Below are positions 28,844-35,956 of a DNA stretch of 40,571 nt, piece after piece. How positions within the stretch are numbered: position 1 is the stretch's first letter; each line of letters starts with the position of its first letter. Below the pieces are notes generated by a model, which saw only the letters and a program-made list of their open reading frames with translations, made no database searches and was not told where the DNA came from. A program made the translations under genes and the position numbers. Origin of the DNA: a virus; the IMG/VR virus record IMGVR_UViG_3300012351_000002, positions 1 to 40,571 of that record; one strand, written 5' to 3'.

Positions 28844-29289
28844 CCCTGGCCGACTTCGAGGTCCACGGGCGCCCGCGCACGAAGGGATCACTCAAGGTGA
28901 TCACTCCGCGCGGGCGGCGCCCGATCCTGGCCGAGGATCATGCGCACTCGGCACCATGGCGCAAGCGGATCAAGGTTGCTATTCAGACCAAATATCCGGA
29001 AACGCTGCAAATCGGGCATGTGCCGATAACCGTGCCGATCATGGTTTCGGCTCAGTTCTGGTTCGAGCGCGAGGGGCCTTCAGCGCGCCACCTCGGCTGG
29101 CCAGTCGTGAATGCAGGTGTGAATGCGAACGGTGATCTCGACAAACTTCTGCGCAATCTGCTGGACGCCATGAAGGATGCTCGATTGATCGCTGACGATT
29201 CGCTCGTCGTATCGATCACCACATCCAAGAAATGGACTCGGCCGGATCAATTGCCAGGAATCGATGTATGGGTGAGTGAGGCAGTATGA
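28840..29289 (+). CDS. rusA: RusA-like Holliday junction resolvase
   Basis: 149 residues. FEVHGRPRTKGSLKV near the start and NGDLDKLLRNLLDAMKDARL then IADDSLVVSITTSKKW (residues 97-132) match RusA. The catalytic acidic residues would be D99, D101 and D119/D120, with K130. RusA dimers cut four-way junctions made in recombination and replication, which also clears DNA for packaging. The ATGA overlap with the preceding gene shows co-expression from the promoter at 28605. Confidence 0.85.
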   Translation: MTLADFEVHGRPRTKGSLKVITPRGRRPILAEDHAHSAPWRKRIKVAIQTKYPETLQIGHVPITVPIMVSAQFWFEREGPSARHLGWPVVNAGVNANGDLDKLLRNLLDAMKDARLIADDSLVVSITTSKKWTRPDQLPGIDVWVSEAV

Positions 29290-29840
29290 AATACAGCTAT
29301 GTCCCGGAGTCGGGTCCGGCCAGTGACGCATGGGATCCGTTCTATATCACGCGTGAGCCTTTCCCGGAGCCGCGGAGCACTTCCCGGGTACCTCTGCGCG
29401 ACCGGATTCAGGCACCGATGCCCGTGCTGAAGCTGGCCGGGTTCGCTCGCGAGCACTCCTGGGAGGTCCGCACGCAGTACTCCCGGGGATGCATGCCGCA
29501 CGTCACTACAGGCAGACCGGGTGCGCTGAAGGAGCTGATCGGCCTGCGGTTCGGCGCGCATCCGATGACCGACCGGCAGGCGTATGCGGTCTACTCCCGC
29601 CCGGCGATGGCCGGAGCGGTGTGGACATGGTCGAGCGTGATGATCTGGGGGCCGGACCTGCCGCCGTTCAGTGGATGCGGGATCATCGAACTCAAGGCCT
29701 ATCTGATGATGTGCGCCGAGACGGACGGTGTGCCCATGAATCGATGGGTGCGCGACCTGAAGAGTATCGCCGAGAACGCGGCGAAGCTGCGCGCCGACAA
29801 GCCGAAGCCTGCCGCGAAGCCACGGGAGGGGATGTCCTGA
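29286..29840 (+). CDS. Hypothetical protein, 184 residues
   Basis: Overlaps the RusA gene by ATGA. It contains VLKLAGFAREHSWEVRTQYS, then RGCMPHVTTG, FGAHPMTDRQAYAVY and AVWTWSSVMIWGPD. The aromatic beta segment in the middle and the helical lysine/proline-rich C-terminus (LRADKPKPAAKPREG) are visible. Similar proteins accompany resolvase genes in Streptomyces phages; I do not know the function. Confidence 0.6.
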   Translation: MKYSYVPESGPASDAWDPFYITREPFPEPRSTSRVPLRDRIQAPMPVLKLAGFAREHSWEVRTQYSRGCMPHVTTGRPGALKELIGLRFGAHPMTDRQAYAVYSRPAMAGAVWTWSSVMIWGPDLPPFSGCGIIELKAYLMMCAETDGVPMNRWVRDLKSIAENAAKLRADKPKPAAKPREGMS

Positions 29841-29893
29841 GAGGAGAATGTTGAAACGTGTCATAGCTCAGATGGTGCACTTCAGTGGTACTC

Positions 29894-29927
29894 TTCAGTT
29901 GTGAAGTGGACTGAAGCCATGTAGACT
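29894..29927 (+). promoter_or_regulatory. Leaderless promoter with dyad operator
   Basis: TTGTGA (29899-29904), 17 bp, TAGACT (29922-29927), 6 nt to the ATG at 29934. The dyad TTCAGT-N10-ACTGAA (29894-29915) covers the -35. A second TTCAGT lies at 29881. Confidence 0.7.
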
Positions 29928-29933
29928 ACTGGT

Positions 29934-30173
29934 ATGACGATGAAGCGGAACGCCAAGACCGAGGTTCAGAACGCAACCCGGAGCCTGGACGCGGTCCGCA
30001 GCGTCAGCCCGAAGCAGATCGCGAAGTTCGGCAAGTATCTCCCCCTCGAAGAGGGCCGGGCCTACCTGGTCAAGATGGCCCGGGATACGCGGACGCACGG
30101 CCGGACGCGAGCGAGTGTTACTGAAGCCAAGGCCGCGGCGCGGCGCACAGCCGGGCGGCGCCGGGTGTTCTGA
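29934..30173 (+). CDS. Small basic protein, 79 residues
   Basis: Leaderless start. Strongly positive: MKRNAKTEVQNATRSLDAV, then VSPKQIAKFGKYLPLEEG and a C-terminus rich in R and K (RTRASVTEAKAAARRTAGRR). It is likely to bind nucleic acid. No recognised domain. Confidence 0.55.
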   Translation: MTMKRNAKTEVQNATRSLDAVRSVSPKQIAKFGKYLPLEEGRAYLVKMARDTRTHGRTRASVTEAKAAARRTAGRRRVF

Positions 30174-30182
30174 GCGGAGGAG

Positions 30183-30198
30183 TTGCCCGAAAGGGCAA
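30183..30198 (+). terminator. Small GAAA-tetraloop hairpin
   Basis: TTGCCC (30183-30188), GAAA loop, GGGCAA (30193-30198), then ACTTTC. It lies nine bases after the stop at 30173. Compact, probably a terminator. Confidence 0.55.
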
Positions 30199-30208
30199 AC
30201 TTTCGTGC

Positions 30209-30240
30209 AATGCTATGATGTGCATGTGCACACATGGTAG
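30209..30240 (+). promoter_or_regulatory. Possible promoter ahead of the small terminase
   Basis: TATGAT (about 30213-30218) is a good -10 box; no clear -35 lies 17 bp upstream. A TGTGCACA palindrome follows. Weak evidence. Confidence 0.3.
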
Positions 30241-30282
30241 AGTGACGGTTCCATGATCATTTAGTGAGCGAAGGTCGGGGGC

Positions 30283-30753
30283 ATGGCGTCTTCAGGTCAT
30301 GCTGAAGGGCTCAGCGAAGTAGAAGCCGAGATCTACCGGCTTACGGTGGTCAACCGGCTGAGCCAAACGGCGATTGCCGAGCGTCTCGATATGACGCAGC
30401 AGAATGTCTCGTATCATCTCAAGGCCGCGCGTGCCAAACTTCCGCCGGTCGATCTGGATGCCATTCGCCGAGAGAGTCTCGAAATGCATCTCGCTATTCA
30501 GCGCAGGGCGCTCGATCTGGCCGAGATGGACGGCGCGCCGGTTACCGCGGGCAAGGATGGCGATCTCGTGGTCGATCCGAAGACCGGTCAGCACGTCCGG
30601 GACTATTCGCTGAGACTTCAAGCATTCGAAGCCGCGCGCAAATCGGACGTCGAGATCCGCAAGCTCTACGGCCTGGACGCGGCCAGCAAGACCGAGGTCA
30701 GCGGCTCGGTGCGGTACGAGGTGGCATCCGTTGATCTTGATGCGCTCAGTTGA
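30283..30753 (+). CDS. terS: Terminase small subunit-like HTH protein
   Basis: 156 residues. Residues about 15-50 form a helix-turn-helix (VVNRLSQTAIAERLDMTQQ then NVSYHLKAARAKL), followed by helices and a C-terminal strand region (SGSVRYEVASVDLDAL). Small terminase subunits recognise the packaging site and have this layout. It immediately precedes the large subunit. The HTH could also belong to a transcription regulator, but position and length favour terminase. Confidence 0.7.
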   Translation: MASSGHAEGLSEVEAEIYRLTVVNRLSQTAIAERLDMTQQNVSYHLKAARAKLPPVDLDAIRRESLEMHLAIQRRALDLAEMDGAPVTAGKDGDLVVDPKTGQHVRDYSLRLQAFEAARKSDVEIRKLYGLDAASKTEVSGSVRYEVASVDLDALS

Positions 30754-30785
30754 CATCAGCACGTTTTATGGCGCGTAGCTAGTCT
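30745..30785 (+). promoter_or_regulatory. Dyad half-site and possible leaderless promoter for terminase
   Basis: CTCAGTTGACA (30745-30755) has the left half and TTGACA of the operator family, but the right half is lost (ACGTTT). A -10-like TAGTCT lies at 30780-30785, exactly 6 nt from the ATG at 30792. The TTGACA is 24 bp from that -10, too far for a normal promoter. Confidence 0.4.
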
Positions 30786-30791
30786 CAACAC

Positions 30792-32204
30792 ATGACCCAT
30801 GCGATCAAGCAACTCCGGCTTCGGGGCGCGGCTCATCAAGTCTTGACGAATCGCGCCAAAGAGTTGCTGATCGCCGGTCCTGCGGGCACGGGCAAGAGCT
30901 TCGCGTGCCTCTGGAAAGTCCACCTGATGGCGCTTCAGAATGGCCAGTGCCCCAAGGGCTGCACGGTCGAGCACGAGCATCGCACCGCTGGCATGAAGGC
31001 GCTGCTCGTGCGCAAGACACACGTCTCGCTCACCGCTACCGGGCTGGCCACTTTCCGGGACCACATCTTGCCCGAAGCGCTCGCTTCCGGGCTCGTGCGC
31101 TGGTTCGGCGGCAGCGGGGAGAAGCCGCCCGGCTACATCTACGCCAACGGCAGCACGGTGTCGGTGGGTGGCATGGACAACCCGACGAAGATCATGTCCA
31201 GCGAGTACGACCTGATCTATGTCCAGGAGGCCACCGAGTTCACGCCGGACGACTGGGAGAAATGCACAACGCGTCTGCGTAACGGTGTCGTGTCGTTTCA
31301 GCAGCTTCTCGCGGACTGCAACCCGGAGGGGCCGGACCACTGGCTGAAGAAGCGCTGCGACGACGGTCAGACCACCATGCTGTACGCGCTGCACACCGAT
31401 AACCCGAAGCTCTTCGATGACGCCGGTCAGCCCACCGTCAAGGGCGCCGAGTATCTCGACACGCTGAGCAAGCTGACCGGCGTGCGGCGCCATCGGCTGT
31501 ACGGCGGTATCTGGGCCGCGGCCGAGGGCGTCATCTACGAGAACTGGAATCCTGCGGTTCATCTCATCGATCGCAAACGCTTCCACTTCGACTGGACGCG
31601 CGTGTGGGCGATCGACTTCGGGTACACGAATCCGTTTGTCTGGCAGCAGTGGGTGATCGATCCCGACGGCCGGTTGATCTTGGAGAAGGAGATCTACCGG
31701 TCCGGGCGCATCGTGGCGGATCATGCGCAGGAGATCTTGAAGGTGGTCACGGCCAACGCAGACCGGGCATACCTGCCGGACGGGAAGATCGATCCGGGCA
31801 AGTCGTATTGGATCTACCCGCGCCCGCTGAAGATCATCTGCGATCACGATGCTGAGGACCGCGCCACGCTGGAACGCGAACTTGACATGGGCACCACTGC
31901 CGCGGTCAAGACGGTGTCCGATGGCATTCAGGCCATGATGCAGCGCCTGGAGGTCCAGCCTGACGGGCGCGCCCGGATGGAGATCTGCCGGGACGCCCTG
32001 ACGGACCGGGATGCCCCTCTGGCCGATCGTGGCCTGCCGCTGGGCTTCGTCGGCGAGATTCCCGGCTACACCTGGGAGCCCGCGCCGGACGGCAAGCCGA
32101 GCAAGGACCGGCCGCTGAAGGTGAACGATCACGCGATGGACGCTGCACGCTACGTGGTAGCCGATCAGGATCTGCACTCGACCTACCGGGTGCGCTACTT
32201 GTGA
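30792..32204 (+). CDS. terL: Terminase large subunit
   Basis: 470 residues. AGPAGTGKS (28-36) is the Walker A, LIYVQEATEF (about 141-150) the Walker B with catalytic glutamate, and AIDFGYTNP (about 272-281) opens the RNase H-like nuclease domain; NDHAMDAARY (about 443-452) holds a late acidic residue. The enzyme drives ATP-dependent DNA packaging into the prohead and cuts the concatemer. The family fits phages with headful or cohesive-end packaging; the sequence alone does not say which. Confidence 0.93.
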   Translation: MTHAIKQLRLRGAAHQVLTNRAKELLIAGPAGTGKSFACLWKVHLMALQNGQCPKGCTVEHEHRTAGMKALLVRKTHVSLTATGLATFRDHILPEALASGLVRWFGGSGEKPPGYIYANGSTVSVGGMDNPTKIMSSEYDLIYVQEATEFTPDDWEKCTTRLRNGVVSFQQLLADCNPEGPDHWLKKRCDDGQTTMLYALHTDNPKLFDDAGQPTVKGAEYLDTLSKLTGVRRHRLYGGIWAAAEGVIYENWNPAVHLIDRKRFHFDWTRVWAIDFGYTNPFVWQQWVIDPDGRLILEKEIYRSGRIVADHAQEILKVVTANADRAYLPDGKIDPGKSYWIYPRPLKIICDHDAEDRATLERELDMGTTAAVKTVSDGIQAMMQRLEVQPDGRARMEICRDALTDRDAPLADRGLPLGFVGEIPGYTWEPAPDGKPSKDRPLKVNDHAMDAARYVVADQDLHSTYRVRYL

Positions 32205-32231
32205 TCTTGCTCAGTAGCAATGTAGACTGAG
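32199..32231 (+). promoter_or_regulatory. Leaderless promoter with perfect dyad operator
   Basis: TTGTGA (32199-32204, overlapping the terminase stop), 18 bp, TAGACT (32223-32228), 6 nt to the ATG at 32235. CTCAGT-agcaatgtag-ACTGAG (32210-32231) is the only member of the family with both halves perfect. Confidence 0.7.
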
Positions 32232-32234
32232 TGC

Positions 32235-32609
32235 ATGGAAGCAGGCGAATATTCATACACGGTGTATGCGTTGCGCTGCGCGAACGGCGCGATAGATCGG
32301 CATCAACTCACTCAGCGCAGCGTTTATCTCAGGTGCCTAGCTGATTTAGAGCGTCACGACGCGAACCGCGAATGCGGACCGCATGCGCTACTCAGCGCTA
32401 CGGTCAGTCGTTCGCCGTGGGCGCTAGCCGTAGTTCCGGCTGAATCTCCGGAGGAGACCGTCAGGATCAAGGCCCTGAATAACGCCTGCCCGCGTTGCAA
32501 TGCTCCCGCGCACGCGCTCTGCGTGAACCTGGCAGAGCGACGTCGCGACGTCGTGGCGTTCACCAAGTGGCCACATGCTCAGCGCATCGAGTTGCTGGGG
32601 AGATTTTAG
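32235..32609 (+). CDS. Cysteine-containing hypothetical protein, 124 residues
   Basis: Leaderless start. Residues about 80-110 hold NNACPRCNAPAHALCVNLAE, a zinc-ribbon-like CxxC ... C pattern also seen in small phage proteins that end in a KWPHAQR segment, as here (FTKWPHAQRIEL). The first 80 residues are unremarkable. Function unknown. It is the first of several tiny genes between terminase and portal. Confidence 0.6.
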   Translation: MEAGEYSYTVYALRCANGAIDRHQLTQRSVYLRCLADLERHDANRECGPHALLSATVSRSPWALAVVPAESPEETVRIKALNNACPRCNAPAHALCVNLAERRRDVVAFTKWPHAQRIELLGRF

Positions 32610-32624
32610 ATATGAGGGGATGAG

Positions 32625-32786
32625 ATGGCGAAGAAAGGCACAGGATTCGTGCCGTGCACGTCGTGCGGCGGCTCGGGTGCTACGACCGTTACGGAGATAT
32701 ACACGGACGGAAAGGGAAAAACTCAGACACGTGTAGTTCGAAAGGTCTGCACGTCGTGTGGCGGTAGCGGCGGATACCACGTCTAG
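32625..32786 (+). CDS. DnaJ-type zinc-knuckle mini-protein, 53 residues
   Basis: ATG with GGGGATGAG upstream. It encodes FVPCTSCGGSGATTV and KVCTSCGGSGGYHV around a short hairpin (YTDGKGKTQTRVV): two CxxCxGxG motifs, the zinc-binding unit of DnaJ. It is essentially one DnaJ zinc module on its own, without a J domain. It may be a small chaperone-like or nucleic-acid-binding protein. Function unknown. Confidence 0.75.
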   Translation: MAKKGTGFVPCTSCGGSGATTVTEIYTDGKGKTQTRVVRKVCTSCGGSGGYHV

Positions 32787-32797
32787 TAGGGGGCAGC

Positions 32798-32965
32798 ATG
32801 GCAAAGAAAAGCTATGTCCACGTGGTGGACAGCAAAGGTAAGCCGAAGATCGTCGAGCAGAAGAAACACCCCGTCCGCGGAATGCGCGGAATCGATCCTG
32901 AATACGACGTGCATTCGTTCACCGAAGGACCGATCGCCCGGCTGCTCAGCCGGAAGAAGAAATGA
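32798..32965 (+). CDS. Small lysine-rich protein, 55 residues
   Basis: Starts MAKKSYVHVVDSKGKPKIVE, then HPVRGMRGIDPEYDVHSFTE and ends in LLSRKKK. GGGGGCAGC precedes it. The good codon use and the ATGA overlap with the next gene support it as real. Unknown function. Confidence 0.6.
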   Translation: MAKKSYVHVVDSKGKPKIVEQKKHPVRGMRGIDPEYDVHSFTEGPIARLLSRKKK

Positions 32966-33117
32966 CGGAGGAGCCGAAACGTCAGCGGTTCCTCGGAGAC
33001 GGAAGGAAAAGCGATCGCTGGCTTTCCCCCTCCCAGCCGTACACCGGTGACGGCCGTACGCGCCGGAAGGACATCGCGGACAAGCCGAAGCTCGACAAGA
33101 AGCTGAAAGGAAAGTGA
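32962..33117 (+). CDS. Small basic protein, 51 residues
   Basis: Starts at the ATGA overlap (32962). Reads MTEEPKRQRFLGDGRKSDRW, then LSPSQPYTGDGRTRRKDI and a lysine-rich end. Probably disordered and nucleic-acid-binding. Unknown function. Confidence 0.55.
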   Translation: MTEEPKRQRFLGDGRKSDRWLSPSQPYTGDGRTRRKDIADKPKLDKKLKGK

Positions 33118-33296
33118 TGATGATGGCACTGCGTGGAAAGATCTCCGATCGGATCCGGTCCGGTGAGATCCCCCTCGACACGGTCATGGTGGACCGGCCG
33201 GATCTTCAGCCTGAGCCTAAGGCAGATTCGGTGAAGCACGCCGGAGGACGCGGGCTCGGTAACGGCGCCAACCGGGATGGGACGCGCAAGAAGTAG
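33117..33296 (+). CDS. Small hypothetical protein, 59 residues
   Basis: Three consecutive ATG codons (33117, 33120, 33123) overlap the upstream stop; AAAGGAAAG lies before them. Reads MALRGKISDRIRSGEIPLDT, then DRPDLQPEPKAD and a basic glycine-rich end (GRGLGNGANRDGTRKK). It ends just before a strong terminator. Unknown function. Confidence 0.6.
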   Translation: MMMALRGKISDRIRSGEIPLDTVMVDRPDLQPEPKADSVKHAGGRGLGNGANRDGTRKK

Positions 33297-33322
33297 ACTC
33301 GGCTCGGCCCTTGCTCGGTCCG

Positions 33323-33354
33323 CAAACGCCCGGTACTTCGGTATCGGGCGTTTG
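33323..33354 (+). terminator. Strong terminator before the portal block
   Basis: 14-bp stem with one G-T pair (33323-33336 with 33341-33354) closed by a TTCG tetraloop, ending in GTTTG. It separates the tiny-gene cluster from the head genes. Confidence 0.8.
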
Positions 33355-33372
33355 TGCTGTACAGTGCCCGGC

Positions 33373-33428
33373 GAGAGGTTGATCGTCTGCGCGGACTCTT
33401 CCAGCCCATGAGCAGACGATCCCCTCTC
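33373..33428 (+). repeat. Long imperfect hairpin upstream of the head genes
   Basis: GATCGTCTGC (33381-33390) with GCAGACGATC (33412-33421), extended by GAGAGG (33373-33378) and CCTCTC (33423-33428) across a small internal loop. It lies between the terminator and the next gene; it may be a 5' leader structure or binding site. No promoter motif was seen near it. Confidence 0.6.
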
Positions 33429-33448
33429 ACCAAAACAAGGGGTGAGGG

Positions 33449-33622
33449 TTGGACTGGAGCAAGCTCGCCGCAATCCGCACCATCCTGCTCGTGCTGGCCG
33501 GTTTCACGGCCATCGCTGGAGGCGTCTTCTACTACTCCACCGGCGCGGGCCTGATCACCTCGGGCGTGCTCGCCGTCGCGCTTGCCTACCTCACCGACGT
33601 CCAGGCAGTGCGCAGGCCATGA
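33449..33622 (+). CDS. Small two-helix membrane protein before the portal
   Basis: 57 residues from a TTG at 33449, preceded by GGGGTGAGGG. Reads DWSKLAAIRTILLVLAGFTA, then a turn with YYSTGAGL and a second helix (ITSGVLAVALAYLTD). Two membrane helices are clear. The stop overlaps the portal start (ATGA). Position just before a portal is seen in other actinophages, function unknown. Confidence 0.6.
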   Translation: MDWSKLAAIRTILLVLAGFTAIAGGVFYYSTGAGLITSGVLAVALAYLTDVQAVRRP

Positions 33623-34917
33623 GTCTCCGCGGCGCGCTCGTGCGCAATAGCCTGCCCGTGCCGATCGTCTCGCGCACCGCATCCCGGTATTCGTGGCTGG
33701 CGCGGCGTCGTGTCACTGACGAAGGCATGCTGTCCACCTACGAGACGGTGGGCACGATCTTCGGGATCGTGCACTCCTTGGCCGTCGCTACCGCCAAAGC
33801 CGATTGGCACCTGTACAAGACGGCCAAGAGCGGACTCGACGAGGACCGCGTGGAGGTCACCAGTCACGCGTGCGCCGACTTGTGGAACATGCCGAACAAG
33901 TTCATGCCGCGGCGCCGGTTTCTGGAGACGGCGCAGCAGCACATTGATCTGACCGGCGAGTCCGACATCCTCACCAGCTCGATCGGGCTTTCCGGCAAGA
34001 AGATCCCGATCGAGCTTTGGCCGATGCGCCCGGACCGCATTCAGCCCGTGCCGGATCCGTACGAATTCCTCGCAGGCTATATCTACACGAGTGTCGACGG
34101 CGACGAGATCCCGCTGGAGATCACCGAGTGCCTGCCGATTCTCATGCCGAATCCGCGCAACCCGTACCGCGGCCTCGGCCCCGTGCAATCGATCATGGCA
34201 ACGGCGCAGTCGGCCAAGGCGCACGAGGACTGGGATCTGGCATTCTTCGAGAACAGCGCCGAACCGGGTGGCATCATCGAAGTGCCGAGCGCACTCAGCG
34301 ATGCCAGTTTCGATCAGCTCCGGGACCGGTGGGCAGCCACTCACCAGGGCGTAAGCAAATCCCACCGTGTCGCCATCCTGGAAAACGGGATGAAGTGGGT
34401 GGACCGCTCCTACACACAGCGGGACATGCAATTCGTCGAGGCGCGTGAGGTCAAGCGGGACACCATCCTGGAGGCGTTCGGCTTCCCCAAGCCGATGCTC
34501 GGTATCACCTCGGACGTCAATCGGGCCAACGCCGAAGCGGCCGAATACGTCTTCTCCAAGTGGCTGATCTCCGAGCGGCTCGACCGCTGGCGGGACTGGC
34601 TGAACTTCCAGCTCCTGCCGCTGTACGGCTCGACCGGCCAGGGGCTGGAGTGGGACTACGACTCGCCCGTCTCCGAGAACAGCGATGCCGAGAACGCGGC
34701 GGTCAAGGCGCGCAGCGATGCCGCAGTGGCGATGGCGGGCGCCGGTTTCGATGCCGCCGAGACGCTGCAATGGCTGGATATGCCGGAGATCCCCTACGAA
34801 AAACCGGCGCCGCCATCTATCGTGCAGGTGCACGGCGCGCCGCAAGATCCGAACGTAGATTCGACTCAAGACCCCGGGGCACCTGATGGCGAAGCGCTGG
34901 GAAGCGGTGGAGCATGA
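33619..34917 (+). CDS. Portal protein
   Basis: 432 residues from the ATG at 33619, in an ATGA overlap with the membrane protein. NPRNPYRGLGPVQSIMATA, FFENSAEPGGIIEVP and FGFPKPMLGI match the HK97-type portal family, with the core helical and stem regions. The portal forms the dodecameric ring through which the terminase drives DNA. An acidic, proline-rich C-terminus follows. Confidence 0.9.
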   Translation: MSLRGALVRNSLPVPIVSRTASRYSWLARRRVTDEGMLSTYETVGTIFGIVHSLAVATAKADWHLYKTAKSGLDEDRVEVTSHACADLWNMPNKFMPRRRFLETAQQHIDLTGESDILTSSIGLSGKKIPIELWPMRPDRIQPVPDPYEFLAGYIYTSVDGDEIPLEITECLPILMPNPRNPYRGLGPVQSIMATAQSAKAHEDWDLAFFENSAEPGGIIEVPSALSDASFDQLRDRWAATHQGVSKSHRVAILENGMKWVDRSYTQRDMQFVEAREVKRDTILEAFGFPKPMLGITSDVNRANAEAAEYVFSKWLISERLDRWRDWLNFQLLPLYGSTGQGLEWDYDSPVSENSDAENAAVKARSDAAVAMAGAGFDAAETLQWLDMPEIPYEKPAPPSIVQVHGAPQDPNVDSTQDPGAPDGEALGSGGA

Positions 34918-35956
34918 AGACGGAAACGAGTGCGGCCCCTGTAACGCCATCGACGGAACCCTGTACCGGAACCGGGAAGACGCCTACGCGGACTACCCCG
35001 GAGGGGTCGGCTACAAGGATTGCGTCGGCGCGAAGTACGGCAATGCGTGCCGTGGGAAAGTGGTCAAGCGTCGCGGTGCGGAGCGGAGTGATCAGGGCAT
35101 GACCGATACTCGCCTGCTCAATAACTTCCGTGCGCTGCTCACCGAGCGTGCAGCGTTCATGGCGAAACAAAAGCCCGTAGCGCGTGCGCTTAAGCCCGGC
35201 CAGGACTGGTTCTCGATCAAGAACGTGTCCGCCGATGAGGCGTCGATCCACATCTTCGACGAGATCGGCTTCTGGGGGACCACGGCGCAGAGCATGGTGG
35301 ATCAGCTCAACGCCATCACCACACCGAAGATCACGGTGTATGTGAACTCGCCGGGCGGGGACGTGTTCGACGGCATCGCCATCCACACGGCGCTCGCCAT
35401 GTCCAAGGCGCACGTCACCACCTTCAACACCGGTATCGCAGCGTCCGCGGCCAGCTACATCATGATGGCGGGCGACACGATCAAGACGGCGCGCAACGCC
35501 ATGTGGATGCTGCACGACGCGTCCGGCATGACCTGGGGTAACGCCACTACTCATCGCGCGCAAGCCGATCTTCTGGACAAATTGTCCATGAACATCGCGG
35601 ACATGTACGCGTTGCAGGCGGGCGGGACACAGTCCGAGTGGTTTGCTCGCATGGAGAACACCGAGACGTGGTACACGGGCGAAGAGGCGCTGAAAGCCGG
35701 TCTCGCCGATGAGATGACCGATCCGGATGAGCCCGACGAGAAGGACGATTCCGTCATGTCCGAATCGAATCGCCTGTCCGTCGCGGTGTTCAACTACGCC
35801 GGGCGCGCGCAAGCCCCGGCTCCCGATGTTTCACGTGAAACAGTGCCCGCCGTAGTGCAGCACTATCTGATCGAGGACTCCTCGTCCGAGGACAAGGCGC
35901 AAGACATGCTCGCCTTCCTGGCCGAGCGCATCCGCTCTGGAAAGGGGCAGGCATGA
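34886..35956 (+). CDS. ClpP-type prohead protease with N-terminal cysteine domain
   Basis: 356 residues. Residues 100-280 match ClpP/S14 proteases used for capsid maturation: VNSPGGDVFDGIAIH, then the nucleophile S187 in GIAASAASY and H210 in MWMLHDAS. Residues 1-60 (RWEAVEHEDGNECGPCNAID, YPGGVGYKDCVG, CRGKVVKRR) resemble the cysteine domain usually found at the C-terminus of MuF-type head proteins. Another start, ATG at 35099 with GCGGAGTG before it, would give the protease alone. The C-terminus is acidic. It overlaps the portal gene by 32 bp and the capsid gene by 4. Confidence 0.85.
   Translation: MAKRWEAVEHEDGNECGPCNAIDGTLYRNREDAYADYPGGVGYKDCVGAKYGNACRGKVVKRRGAERSDQGMTDTRLLNNFRALLTERAAFMAKQKPVARALKPGQDWFSIKNVSADEASIHIFDEIGFWGTTAQSMVDQLNAITTPKITVYVNSPGGDVFDGIAIHTALAMSKAHVTTFNTGIAASAASYIMMAGDTIKTARNAMWMLHDASGMTWGNATTHRAQADLLDKLSMNIADMYALQAGGTQSEWFARMENTETWYTGEEALKAGLADEMTDPDEPDEKDDSVMSESNRLSVAVFNYAGRAQAPAPDVSRETVPAVVQHYLIEDSSSEDKAQDMLAFLAERIRSGKGQA

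Noticed and set aside
29862-29904. tRNA-like start TAGCTCAGATGGT downstream of the gene ending at 29840
   Set aside because: Only the D-arm resemblance is present. No T-arm or acceptor partner follows, and the promoter/operator of the next gene occupies the bases.
29848-29904. Tiny frame of 18 codons after GAGGAG
   Set aside because: The ribosome binding site is too close to the ATG and the frame overlaps the operator. It has no supporting feature.
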